From Styela clava (Eukaryota; Chordata; Ascidiacea; Stolidobranchia; Styelidae): a stretch of 64,000 nucleotides of DNA. Where the stretch lies: positions 8,866,001-8,930,000 of the forward strand of contig NC_135262.1 of assembly GCF_964204865.1 (NCBI RefSeq), given 5' to 3'. Below the pieces are notes generated by a model. The model was not told the DNA's origin and searched no databases. It saw only the letters and a list, made by a program, of their open reading frames with translations. A program made the translations under genes and the position numbers. Positions 48,569-60,580 of this stretch are shown piece after piece (within the stretch, counting starts at the first letter, position 1; every line of letters begins with the position of its first letter).

Positions 48569-49248
48569 TAGGGTTACCAAATGTTTGGGACTTCGAAGCG
48601 GGACGCCTCCAACGACAACTACTCCTTACATGTGATTGTGTAACTTCACATTTTCCGATTATACTACATACGCATACATTTAAAACCATCCTGGATGTCT
48701 TCATTGTCATCGAGAGTTCATGCGCATATTCTCTGTCCGAGTATCGGGTTCAGTTCGAAAGATGGAAAGGAATTGACGTTAAGGATACAAAAATAATTCG
48801 AATTTAGATTTTTTATGTACAGTAAAAGGAAGAAATAATAATGAATCAGCCTGCCGTTTTCTAGCATTGATAACTTGCTTATTCGCCCAAGCATGCTTTT
48901 CTGTAGATAAGACCTTCTTCAAAAAGACGTTGTTCAATGTTACATTCACATAAGTGTCAGAACAGGACCAATTAGTATTGGTGTTACATGTGATACGTTC
49001 GCTAACAATGTTAGCGGGAAACAACGAAACAAACAAAATAACGCATTCTCTTTCAGTGAGTAGGCTGGCGCTGAGCTACACAGCAACAACAGTAACGAGA
49101 ACATGTTAATTAATAATTGGTAATGTTCGTTTATTATGCTGGATCGCTGAACGCCAAATCGGGACTTTTGCCTGACTTGTCGGGACGACGGAACAAGACC
49201 CTAAAATGCGAGACTTTCCCGCCTAAAGCGGGACGTATGGTAAGCCTA
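48569..49248. mobile_element. hAT-like element, 680 bp
   Basis: Left end TAGGGTTACCAAATG and right end (inward) TAGGCTTACCATACG are inverted repeats, followed by GCGGGA motifs. Flanking 8-mers CATATAGA (48561-48568) and CATATAGG (49249-49256) match at 7 of 8. No transposase frame. Confidence 0.8.
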
Positions 49249-50059
49249 CATATAGGTCTCCCCCGGTCATTTTTTGACATCGAACCGAAGGCGCAAGTCT
49301 ATACAACTCTCCATATACCCGCGACCTTGTATGTCGTCGCGAATCGCGAGCGACTCATACAAGCATTGTATATCATATAAAGTTTATAAACAACACCATT
49401 CTAAACGTCGCTTGCAGCCAATCTGCCCTTTAAAAAACAAATGGAATTCTATGATATTTCTTTTGATTTAGAACACTCGTTTGGAATTGAATTTCAAATG
49501 AAAAATACCTTTTAAATTGATGAACTATTGTTAAGTATATAATTGTTTTTAGGTGAGTAAGAGTCAACATAAATTATGATTTATGCTCATGTTATTTCTA
49601 TAGTCTGATTTTTTTGTCAATAATATTATTTTAGAAAGACCTCGCAAAACCGTCATAGATTATTTATAAGAAGATTTACTTCGTAGTATTCAACAATTTT
49701 AATGACATTAGAATAATATAACGTTAATTATGCATTAACGTTTGGCTACAAAGTAATTAAGGAAACGATTGATTTTCTTTCGTTTTGTTCATGTATGAAT
49801 AATATACCCTAAATGTCCGCTGCATCCAAGTACTTCACATTTGTGTCCCGTACCTCACACGGCGTTACAATCTTATCACCTCGTGAGATATATATAAAGA
49901 TACATTTCAATTGTCAGATAAATAGAAAATATGTATACAAGTTATTGATTATGAATAATGGAGATAGGAGAAAATTTCTGAAATTCTGTTTATTCTTCTA
50001 TAATATATATTGAATGATTTTATTTATTGAACACGTTAGTGGACATAACGTTTTGTTAT

Positions 50060-50300
50060 TATGTTGTTGTTGTTTTTTGTCACAGAAAAAAATCGCTTTT
50101 CTCCTTGACTAGTGGACCAATCGCTTCAGTGCTCAAAGATTAAATTTTTCGCTAGAAGGCTATTACCTTTATTTATTTTAAATATTCGGGGGAGCTGAAT
50201 GAGATTCGTTTTTTTGTTCGCCATGACATCACCAGAATTTGCCACTATGTGGCGCTACGTGTCCATATATTTGAGCATGGCTCTCTTGTTTTCTGGTATC
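50060..50300 (+). repeat. Dispersed repeat family R2, copy 2
   Basis: Matches 38470-39000 in order: AAAAAAATCGCTTTTCTCC, TTGACTAGTGGACCAAT, GGCTATTACC and GTGTCCATATATTTGAGCAT. Confidence 0.55.
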
Positions 50301-50377
50301 ATTATCTAACGTGGCACTGCATACCAATGACTTTGGACAAGCTTCTGTTAAAAGTCATATTATGAGGTAGTATAAAT

Positions 50378-53187
50378 TCACAACTTTATTCTTATTTTCA
50401 TTTCTGTAAATTTCAGTGAATAATAAAATCCTTTCCAGGTTTCCCATTCTATGCCATCAGCGTAAGAATCACGATTTCCTCCAATAAAATAATGGCCGTT
50501 AAGGTTGGAAGAATGACACGATCTGTACCACCAGGCTCCTTTATACAACATTGCACAATTGACACCGCTATTGTCATTATCTCTATCTTTTGTACTGAAA
50601 TAGAATCCATTGTGTGAAGAAAATGAATCACCCGCATTTCCTGAGTATCCACTCACGTAGAGGATGTAATGGGATGCTGCGTTTCCTACCTGGAAGTTCC
50701 TGAATTTAAAAAACATTCAATCTACCCAAGTATCGGCAAATTTATCACCACTCTTATATAAAAACTAGTTCAAACATTGAAAGTCTTTTCTATTGTATCA
50801 GAAAATTTCACATATAAACTGCTGTTGGACTAGTTATAAATTTACGATCGAACAAATAACAATTAACTATTACGTAAGACACTCTCTCTCTCTGACGGGG
50901 TGGTCATCACTGACCAGCCGTGGCACTCTTCACGAATCGCCGCCATTGTTTCCGGTTTTGTGCCATTCTGAGTAACTCAAGCATGCTTATGTCTGCGATG
51001 TCCTTCACGTTGTCTGACATTCTTGTTTTTGGTCTCCCACGTCTTCTTTTGCCAGGGGTTTTACCAAAGAGCAAGTCTTTTGTTAGGCCTTCTGTTCTGG
51101 CGACATGCCCCAAAAATCGCAATTTCCTGTCATTGATGTTGTCCAGCAGTGTTTGGCACGGTCCAAAAAAGACACACCCGTAAGACACACCCATATATTA
51201 TATAGATTTAGAAACGTTTATAATGTTCTTTCACCCACATCTATCAATTACTGTCTGTTTGTAAAGTGGTGATTCAAATAGATTCCAATGAGTGTAAAAT
51301 GTTTAATAGGCATGATGAAATAGAAATATGTATTAGTCAATGCAATATTTAATCGATAAACTCACGAGTATCTTGCGTAGCGTTTATTTCCTTCCCAATC
51401 CTTCATGTTAATCAACAGTTCGTAGCTGTTGGAAGAAGTTAATTGATGCAAAATTTCAAGACCTACAAGAGTTAAATTTATCAAAACATACATATAAAAT
51501 GATATATTGTCGGATGTTTACTTTAGTAATCCGATTTCTATGCTACGAGTAGAGAATTGTATTATTTCACGCGAGACGTTCAATTTATCAAGTTTGATTT
51601 TTATCACAGATATGTTAGTACGTTTTTTTGCATTAAAGTGGTGCTTGGTGAGTCCCTTCATGACCGGCGGATCAGTTGTTCGCCAACCCTGGTCTACGGC
51701 GAAACAGTGATTCAAAATTTGTTTAAGCTGTACAATGCTATCATACCAAGCCAATGCTCACTCGGCGTTTCCCCGAATCCCTTTACATAATCACTCCAAT
51801 CACGATGGAAATTGACTAAGCCATTCATTCGACGTTGAAATACCTAATGTAATGAAGTACATGATTACCTTATTATGCAGATGTCTTAGTAGGATAATAT
51901 TAGAACAAGAACATTTTATTACTTTTATAGCATACATTCACAATTATCAGGTGGGAAAGTTTGTAAACACAAGTCAATCGTGTCCCCTCCTACAACATTT
52001 TGTTTGTCGTTATATAGGTAGAATGTCTCATATATCCAAATTACAATTTAGTATTAATATATAACTGTTTTCACTTGATATTTCCCTAAAATTTATATAG
52101 AATATACATACCAGCCATCCTCCTCCATCAGTGGTTTGATCACAATAAACATCTTTTTTCCCAAAGATGTCATCACCCTTGAAAACCCCGCCAGTTCCAT
52201 TCCATATTTTTGCATCTCTTTGAAATAATTTATCACAATACGATCCTTTATCTAGGAAGAAAATTAAAATTATATATATATAAGCAAGGATTGAAATACT
52301 TACAAATTGAAAATGTGTGTATATATATTTTTAATGAAACGACTTATACTCGCAAAAATTTACTCGTGGGTGTAATGTTTCATATTAGAAATATAGGATT
52401 ATACAACGGGGCAAAGCGAGATTAGAGAAACTACGAAATAATTATAATAGTATTTGATCTGCGGAAAACACATTTATCTCCAACTACGGACAATTTGAAA
52501 GCGATTTATAAAGTGGTTAAAAAGTAACTTGATTTATTGTTCCGACATCAACCAAAGTTTTCCAACGATTTATAGTTTCAAAACTACCTCTTCTCTTGGC
52601 AGATGCAGCTCTTAGTTTTAGGTAAGTAATTATTTCTGTAAAACAATGAAAATATTTTACAAAATAGGAAATTGCAAAATTATATATTTCAACACAAATA
52701 TAAGTTTGGGAAAAACCAGATGAAATTATTCCGAAACTTTACTTGTTAATTACAGCTTAATTATAGACTATATTTTACTACATTACTTTTGAACTCGTGT
52801 CTAAACTTTAGGTTCAGGTTCTATCAAATTGTTACGAAAAAGTCGTTTATAAATAATAAAGAAAATGATCAAATTATATTGAGGATCGAAAAAATGAGGC
52901 GATAATTGTAGAATCGAAATAGAAATTTTTAATATAATTTTGAGAATATTTACCTTCTTCATCAGGATCTTCACAAAAACCTTCGGATACGAAACGACCG
53001 TTTTTCCACTTGTGGACGCAGATTCCATCTACATGTATAAATAGGTGAATGAAAGATCGAGAATTGAATTATATAAATTTCTCATTGATAGAATAACATG
53101 CAAAAGTATAAAACTTCACTTACCTGTTCTGTTAATTGACATCGTAAATGTAAGCAAAACAACAACTACAGTGAAAGTGATCTCCAT
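50378..53187 (-). CDS. Secreted fibrinogen-related (ficolin/tachylectin-like) lectin A
   Basis: Probable soluble pattern-recognition lectin. Six exons in phase: 53124-53187 (ATG 53187), 52954-53028, 52112-52251, 51747-51843, 51366-51462 and 50378-50699 (TGA), 264 residues. Residues 1-21 form a signal peptide (MEITFTVVVVLLTF). Residues 22-50 are a short linker with C25 and C40, and no collagen repeats. A complete fibrinogen C domain follows: CDQTTDGGGWLVFQRR, WLGLEILHQLTSS, the Ca site DRDNDN (196-201), and CAMLYKGAWWYRSCHSSNLN with the C206-C219 pair next to the acetyl-group pocket. The 5' flank has TTTATATAA on the gene's strand near 53325, a possible TATA box. The intron between exons 5 and 6 carries a LINE fragment that the paralogue at 62887-63690 lacks. 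Confidence 0.94.
50883..51178 (-). mobile_element. 5'-truncated LINE insertion with 10-bp TSD
   Basis: The minus-strand frame LRFLGHVARTEGLTKDLLFG, then GKRRRGRPKTR and RKQWRRFV, is the C-terminal tail of a non-LTR retrotransposon ORF2 (RTE/Jockey-like). The element ends in a (GA)n tail and is bounded by identical CGTAAGACAC copies at 50873-50882 and 51179-51188. It lies in the last intron of lectin A on the same strand. Confidence 0.85.
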
Positions 53188-56100
53188 TTCCTTAGTTTCC
53201 TACAAGAGAGGTTGCAACCATCTAATGTAGATATTAAAATTTTTGATATTTACTGTTTAATCATTCTAATATTCGATGAAGAATAACTTTGGGAACTTTT
53301 AAACAAATCACATATTTATCCCATTATATAAAAGTTTCCTTAGACACAATTCTTTGTTCAAAATCAATTAAGTTCCAATGCAGTTGCAAGATAGATTTTA
53401 GAGTTTGCGGGCTGTATGAAACTAGGTATATATATATACACTCTCACTCATGTTTATTCCACTTCCTTCCTCTAAGCATTACCAAAATTATTCTAAGATA
53501 ATGCTGTGTAGATTATGTACGTCTCACTTTTTCAGTTGCACCTAAAGTATATATATTAAATAGTTAGAGCGACTCGATAACATCATAGCACACTCGCGTT
53601 TCTGCATATTACTAAAAATCAAAGCGGTATCGCATATATCGCAATGAGCAGTGGTTTTCAAATTTCACAGGTTAGCGAAATTTTTCGAGATTTATTATAA
53701 GCTGTTTAAACGTATATTTTCCCTCCTCTGACAATATTTTCAAAATAAAATTCTGTTTTTTTTGCCTTTTTAACACGATCAAATATCAGTTATAATTTTG
53801 TCAACTAATATAATTTGGGATCAGTATAAGCCTTGCTAAATAAAATATCCAATCTCAATATTTTGCATTAACATTCTCAACGTTATTGTAGCATGCCCTC
53901 ATTTTACGAGTCATACCCACGCGGATGGATGGACATGTTAAAACAACTCAAATGCGTGCAACAGGGCAAATTGACCTGATTTAAATTGGCGATTGGGGTT
54001 TAAGGCATTTCTATATTAACATATATACATAATGTGCGACTGTTTTCAATACTCGGAAAATGTTATTTTTCATTTTTACGCACTGGATTTGACAAATATT
54101 AATGTTACCTCACTGGTGGTTGAAGCTGAAAATCGAGTAGGATTTATTGGAATCGTTTATGCTAATATTGCTTCTCTGGCGGACAAAAACGTAATCATTC
54201 AATCTCATGTTAGAAGCGTTACAAAGTACTCAACAATTCTCAAGTTTTTTATGCATTGAAGTTATGCTGGGTTGAAATATGATCTTGATCTCAACTAGTT
54301 TATTTTCATGAGAGCCATATATATATATATAATATTCACGTTCAGGCAAAGTGCAACAGGAATTGTTTCCATAGTGGTTTTCACCCATCTGGCGGACCTG
54401 AGGGGCAATTTCAATAAAATTTAATAATAAAATATTTTTCAAAAGTTTTTGTTGCATATAATATAACGTTCATGATTTGTTCAGAGAGCCCGGGAAGGTA
54501 GCGGCAATTGAAAAACTAAACAAAGCTTTAATTCTGTGATTGTGTAAACTTGGTTTATAAGTCGATTTACTCAAAGTTGATTGCTGCTATGGAATTGCGC
54601 GATAGTTGTGCAAATTTGCGAAATACCAAATCTTTGCTTAATATCTAGCTAGATAATCATGAAGTGTGCCAGAGGATGCATATTATGAGTTATAGAGATT
54701 TTGCTACGTGATGTTATTTTAAATGTAACTTGTAACTTAATGATGCTAACTTTAAATGTAACAGGCATTAACAATAAATGCAAACAATATGCCACGCCGG
54801 TTTGCTTTTATGCTTCAAAATTTCTTTTGGTCATTTTGTGTGAACTAATTGTAATTGAATATAGCAATAAAATATAAAATGATAGATTTGATCTATAAAA
54901 ATCAAAATTTGGGGATGACAAATCGGGTCTCGCAGAACTCAGAAAAAAAGTCATAAAATGTGTAAGAGTAATAGCTTGGTAGCGACTTTTCAGTGTTTTA
55001 CAAGTGCTGTGTATTTGAAATTGAAAGCTTCATTAATTGCAAAACAATTTGATTTTTCACGGCTAAAACACACAAAAAATCCTAACATAAACAACACAAA
55101 TGTGACAAAACGTTGGATAGCCCTTTTCGTATTAAACGTCATGTAATTCAAATTTGTGAGTTATACCGTGTTTCCCCGAAAATAAGACAGTGTTTTACTT
55201 CAATTTTCTTTCATAAAATAACACTAGGGCTTATTTTTAGGGAATGCTTTTTATTTTCATTTATCAAAAACAAAATTACGATAAATAACAAAATATGAAA
55301 ACCGATATCCATTTACTGTTAAATAACACGATTTTATTTAAAACAAAACTGCTAAACATAGATTATTCAAAAATGACCATATCATCATTTTCTGGAATGT
55401 CTTGCAAGTCACTAGACTCATAAATTTTCAAATTCAATTTCGTGCTCTCGACTAGGCCACTAGGTCTTATTTTAAGAGGAGGGCTGATATTAATATCATT
55501 CTGAAAGTTCAGTTTGGGTCTTAATTTCGGGAAAACGCGATATTTCGGAAATGTTTTGGGATTCATAGGATTTGGGGAAAAATTTTGCTATATGCAGCGC
55601 AATGTATTTCTCAGCTGGTCTAAAAAACTGGTATTGAAATACTATGATTTGGTTGAGGACAGTATGTATGGCATTCGCATTGTTTGCTAGATTTATTGTA
55701 CCACGTATGAGACGGAGAGCTCACGATCGAAGTAATGTGAGCGAACACATTCCCGCACCACTACTTCAAAATGTCTAGTATTCCTTGATCGATAGTTAGA
55801 CCAGAGACAATGCATAACATAATTTTTATGTAAAATCTATGGTTAGACCATAGCCGTTATATAATGGCTCTGGTTAGACTGTATATGACGCCTTAATAAT
55901 CCTGCATGACAACTTATAATGCAACGTTTATGATTGGCTAATAACGAGGTAGCTCTTGCAAAAATTATGATGCAAATTATGACAAACACATTTATTTGTA
56001 TGATTTTTCTATTTAATTTAGAACGATGTTTTATATTACATAAATATTCGTACTGTAATTTATTCATTATGTCACTTCATGTTTGAACGTGTTTTTTTGT

Positions 56101-56711
56101 GATGACAAAATAAACGATTGATTGATTGATTGATATTCATTGAATAGGTTTGTTTTCATGACAAATCAACCAGAATCTTGAACTTTGACCCGAATGATCA
56201 ATATTACGTAACAATGAATTTGATGGAGTTGCGATGGATACCATCTCCTTGGAGACCTGAGCAATCGGATTTTGCGATTTACTTTTATCCGGCGGCAGCA
56301 GGTTGATTTTCGGCAGCAGAGTGACGTTTTAACTTTGTAGAACCTGAATTTGGAGAATAAACGATGAATGACTTTTATTTAGCTCTTACAACCTTGTAAT
56401 TCCTCGGGTAAAGTTTTAAATCTAAAAACTAAAGTTTTGTTTTAAGTTAAAATTACTGGTAGTGCCGGCAGTGAGACCTAAGTTCAACATTAATTCGAAC
56501 TGTGTCTTAATTTTGGAGAAATTTTATCAATATCGGAAGATGGCAAAGATCAAATAAAATGTGGAAAAAGGCGACCAGCCATTGTCGTACCGTGCATCTC
56601 ACCAATCTATACTTGCTTACGCAATGGTCCTAATTGCCTTTGTCACTATATTTTTTAGATTTAATACTAACTACCTCTAATTTTAAAGTAACATAGTTAA
56701 TATATTGTGAC
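53188..56711. other. Intergenic between lectin A and the MGCPC gene
   Basis: Contains the lectin A upstream region, then AT-rich sequence, a TA-flanked MITE at 55166-55540 and short TTGA repeats near 56115. Frames at 54032-54259 and 54958-55146 have no support. No gene seen. Confidence 0.45.
55166..55540. mobile_element. Tc1/mariner-like MITE
   Basis: Left end CCGTGTTTCCCCGAAAATAA and right end (inward) TCGCGTTTTCCCGAAATTAA are inverted repeats, each flanked by TA. A minus frame at 55363-55566 overlaps the right end and is not a gene. Confidence 0.7.
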
Positions 56712-58037
56712 ATGGGTTGCCCTTGTTCTAAGTTTTCATCAGAGGATGAAGATGGCGAAGAAGTTATTGAGGTAAGTAAATTAGTTGAGGATGATGTGAC
56801 GGAATTGAATGTTTTGGCAGATGAAGGAATTCGTGATCACGTCATGGTCATTGATATGGAGATGGTGAAAGAAATGATTGAGCAGGTGATTGAGGATGCA
56901 AGGAAGGTGTTAAAGACAGAGGCAGACCAAATGAGAGATAGATTAGAAGACAAAGACAGCAGCGCGGAAATGGACACAAAAGAAAAGCTGGAAATACATC
57001 GTAGAGGTATATACTAAATAATCGCCTTTAGTTAAATTTAGAGATGTGAGACGGGCCAAGAAACAAAACTTTCTTGAGAATACTTGAATACAATATTATG
57101 TGATTTCATGTATTTTGGGTTATCTTATTATCATTTTACTTTCTCTAGAATGAAATATCTAACAAATTTAGCCAAATATAACATGTTTCCATATTATTTT
57201 AGTGCAATCTACTATGTGTTCTGACGAAGAAGACGCAAAGAAGATTGGGATCAGTTGGTCAGACGCGATTCGCCAACAGGTATTTTTTCTAGATTTATCA
57301 TTTCAAACCTATTTACTTACATAAAAAATATTTACTTGAATATAAAAATATTTTTTCAGTCGTGGAAGATCAACGGAGGACGTTTGTTTTCAGAAACATC
57401 TGTTTTTGATTCAGAAGATTCGTCGTGGACATTGGAAATTAAAGAAAAGGTGTGATTATCCAATGAAAAGGGTTATTTTCATAAAATTGTGCTTAATTAA
57501 ATATAAGCCTGATTGTTAAATTTGTTTTAAATTGTCTTGACAGCAGTCGCCTTTGATATAAAACTGAAGTCAATCTGACGTCATCTTCAGAACTCAATCA
57601 CAAAATGCATTGGAACTATTATTTGAGTTGAAATTAATGTTGTAATATTTTTATTCAAAACTGTTTTTATTTTCTATATGTTCCTGATGAAGCTCGCATG
57701 TCTACGCCTTCAGGATACAATATGTCATCGAAAATATTTGGTGAATGGAAATATTTTTTACGTTGACATGGAAAAGAGATTGGATTCATTAAGAAGAAAG
57801 ACCATACACGAGCCAAGAGGACAAGGGAGAATCCTACAATATCAACGAAGGTACAAATACAATGAACTTTCATGAATTTTTCCTTTGCAGTTGGTTAAGT
57901 GAATCGCAGCATTTTGCGTATTCATTTCGCTATCTCATTGTACTATTTGAATTCAATTAAAAATTTATTTTAGCTTATGTTATTACATTTTCAGATCTTA
58001 CATCGACGAGGACTTGAGCAACGAAGACTATTTTTAG
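56712..58037 (+). CDS. Unrecognised acylation-type protein (MGCPC...), 213 residues
   Basis: Five exons in phase: 56712-57006, 57203-57279, 57360-57449, 57714-57850 and 57995-58037 (TAG). The start MGCPCSKFSS has Gly2 for N-myristoylation and Cys3/Cys5 for palmitoylation, so it is probably a peripheral membrane protein. Residues 10-95 are acidic and helical (MEMVKEMIEQVIEDARKVL), a likely coiled coil. Then come ISWSDAIRQQ, a Ser/Glu segment, the basic exon-4 block (KYLVNGNIFYVD, then TIHEPRGQGRILQYQ) and an acidic tail ending EDLSNEDYF. No enzyme motif is visible. Exon 4 could start at 57693 instead of 57714; the array copies at 28.8-30.3 kb share the CAG acceptor used here. A degraded copy lies 3.9 kb downstream. 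I do not recognise the family. Confidence 0.72.
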
Positions 58038-58739
58038 TTATTAGCAATATTTTATTCAATTATTTCATTCATCTATACTGTTTCAATTTTATTATTTCTG
58101 GTGTATATTTGTTTCCATTTTTATTCAGAAATGTCGCCGTGTATTTCATTCGGTCAAATGTAAAAATATAATTTAGATATGTTACCATAAAAATTCCCGA
58201 TACAGAAGGCCAATTTGCGTTATTTAGCATATTTCAATAATCTATGAACCAGATAAATATACGACGTTAAGTACGTTGGTAAACTCAAATTTAAGAATTA
58301 ATGTTCGAACGAAATTTAATAAACTGCTGGTAGTTACTCATATATTCTATGTTTATTTATTCATACAATTTTTATGCGTTTATTGACTGAGTGCAATGCA
58401 TGCTACATTTTTGAATCGTTTTACATTTGAACTTCGCATAGAGTGCTTTACAAATAAAAAAGTTTTAAAACATGTATCGCCAATTGATATTTTTTTTTAA
58501 TAAAACGTCCAAATGATTTTAATCGCGTTTAAATATGTTGCGTGACTTGAATTTTTATTATTATTTTTTTTTATACTTTACACTTGACAATGTGAGGCAT
58601 TTATCAATTTTATTTAATAATTTTTTGTTTATAATTTGTAGTCTTGTTGCGTATCTTTAATGTATATTCAAATTTGGTTTAATATTGTGTTCATAAGTTA
58701 TTTGCCAACCATCAGTGAGAGAAGATTGTTCTTCTAAGT

Positions 58740-59449
58740 CAGGGCTTTCCAACTTTTTTCGCCTTGAACCCCTAAATTTTATTTTAAAGCCGTATGGACC
58801 CACAAGTGTTCATTGGAGATGTCCAAGGTAAATCACTTGCTGTCTTGATAGAACTATTCAGTTTTAATGTAATCAGTATTATTACCATATTTGATTGGAC
58901 TGGATGGAAGGTATGCCTGTGGCCCTTGCTTGTCGCGTTTAAGCTTTTCATTTTGTTTGGTTCTGGTACTAAGTTTGCATATTAATTTCGATTCCAATTT
59001 TAAATATTCTATGATCACTTAGTGTAGCAAAGATAGATTTATTCAATTATTTTTCTTTTCAATTCAAAACCCTAAGACACCACACATAGATTGGGGCAGT
59101 TTTGTCCCCCGGCTGTCCGCGGGATATCTAGTACCCAAAACAAATAGTCTTAATTAAATATATTCAAGTTTTTAATTTTCTAACAAAAATAATTGGTAAA
59201 AAAAAACTAACAGAAGTTACATTGAGAACCTTATGGCTGCTTATTATCCGCAAGCATCGAGATCCAATTGACCCCTAATCCAACTTTCGGTGCTCTTTCG
59301 TTTATTTCAGTTTATCCAACAACATATGAAAAATGCAACAACTCCAATGAAATGTACTCATTTAATATATTTAGCACTTTATCTGTGAACCCCCTGCAAT
59401 TATGCTGTATACCCATGGGGCTTCACCTGGACACCGTTGGGAAGCCCTG
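58740..59449. mobile_element. hAT-type element, 710 bp
   Basis: Ends CAGGGCTTTCCAAC and (inward) CAGGGCTTCCCAAC. Flanking 8-mers TTCTAAGT (58732-58739) and TTCTGAGT (59450-59457) match at 7 of 8. Short internal frames only. Confidence 0.85.
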
Positions 59450-60002
59450 TTCTGAGTTGTAAATCACAACTTGTAAAATAAATAAAATTGAGAAATCTAG
59501 TTTAAATGGTTTTGTGAATTGCTAGTATTCGACAATTGCTTCCTATAAGAGTTATATTATGCCATTGTAATTGATTCTATCATGAAATCGTCATTAATAT
59601 TAAGATTTAAAAAGTATAATTTAACAAATACCTGCAATTTGTTGCGTTTTACGAAATTGAATTGTAGAAGTCGAATTATTTGATTGGAGAAATTTTGTAA
59701 ATGACAAACAGTTTGAACACGGCATGTTTCAATATAATTTGTGTTTGTGTTTACGTATAATAACACAATATGTTTCTGATGCCTTTCAATAATGATTGAA
59801 CAACAAATTTAATATATTGTAATTTATTATTTTAGAATTTTTTATATTTTTTTATTGTATTTAGAAACTCAAAAGTTTTAATTCTATAAAAATTTGCAAT
59901 TAATTGAAGTTCCATCAATATCAGGCATGAATCATAATTAGTTGCGTATGTTTGAGTGCATATGTTTTACATGATATCACTTTATTCTTTGATAATTATC
60001 GG

Positions 60003-60395
60003 CAGGTTTGTCCATGGGACATATATTTTTGTCCCATTCCCATCCCATCCCATGGGAATTCCATAAGAATAAAATTCAATAAAAATTGTTAAGTTTAAGT
60101 TTAGCGTGTTCTAAATAGAGCTACATGTACGAAGAGACATTCAAAACAAAGAGGAGTTTGTTAACTTTTTATTCATAACTATTATACATGTGTTCAGCAG
60201 CCCCTTCACGAAGTATATTGTTAATGCTAAATATATATCTTGCTCTTTATAAGTAACAAGAGGGCTATGCTTGAATATATTTGAATTTTTTACCATCATT
60301 TCCCCGAAAATCATAGAGTTTTCGTGTCCCATGGAAAATCCAAATGTGTCCCATCACATCCCATGGGACGTTTCCGATTTCCATGGACAAGCCTG
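60003..60395. mobile_element. hAT-type MITE with TCCCATGGGA motifs
   Basis: Ends CAGGTTTGTCCATGG and (inward) CAGGCTTGTCCATGG. Flanking 8-mers ATTATCGG (59995-60002) and CTTATCGG (60396-60403) match at 7 of 8. Repeated CCCATCCCATGGGA motifs lie near both ends. No transposase. Confidence 0.85.
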
Positions 60396-60429
60396 CTTAT
60401 CGGTATTGCAATCCTTCCTATAGCCCAGT

Positions 60430-60560
60430 GTTTCCCAAATTTGTTTGTCTGTCGTGCCAAAATCATCAGCCAAATTTATGAAATATGTAACTAATGCTTG
60501 TTCCTACCTATTTTTTTTAGGTTTAATTTTGATTCAAACCGTATTGCTGCCAATTCTAAA
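60430..60560. mobile_element. Fragment of an hAT-like element
   Basis: CAGTGTTTCCCAAATTTG with TCGTGCCAAAATCATC downstream resembles a left hAT end. The partner end was not found before the pseudogene at 60581. Confidence 0.35.
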
Positions 60561-60580
60561 CTTAGTGCTTCAATTAAGTC

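Larger units (their letters stand above)
47023..50377. other. Intergenic between metallothionein and fibrinogen-domain gene
   Basis: Contains the hAT-type element 48569-49248 and R2 repeat copy 2 (50060-50300). A possible poly(A) signal for the lectin gene (minus AATAAA) lies near 50168. Frames at 47519-47710, 48779-49036 and 49117-49380 are not supported as genes. Confidence 0.45.
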
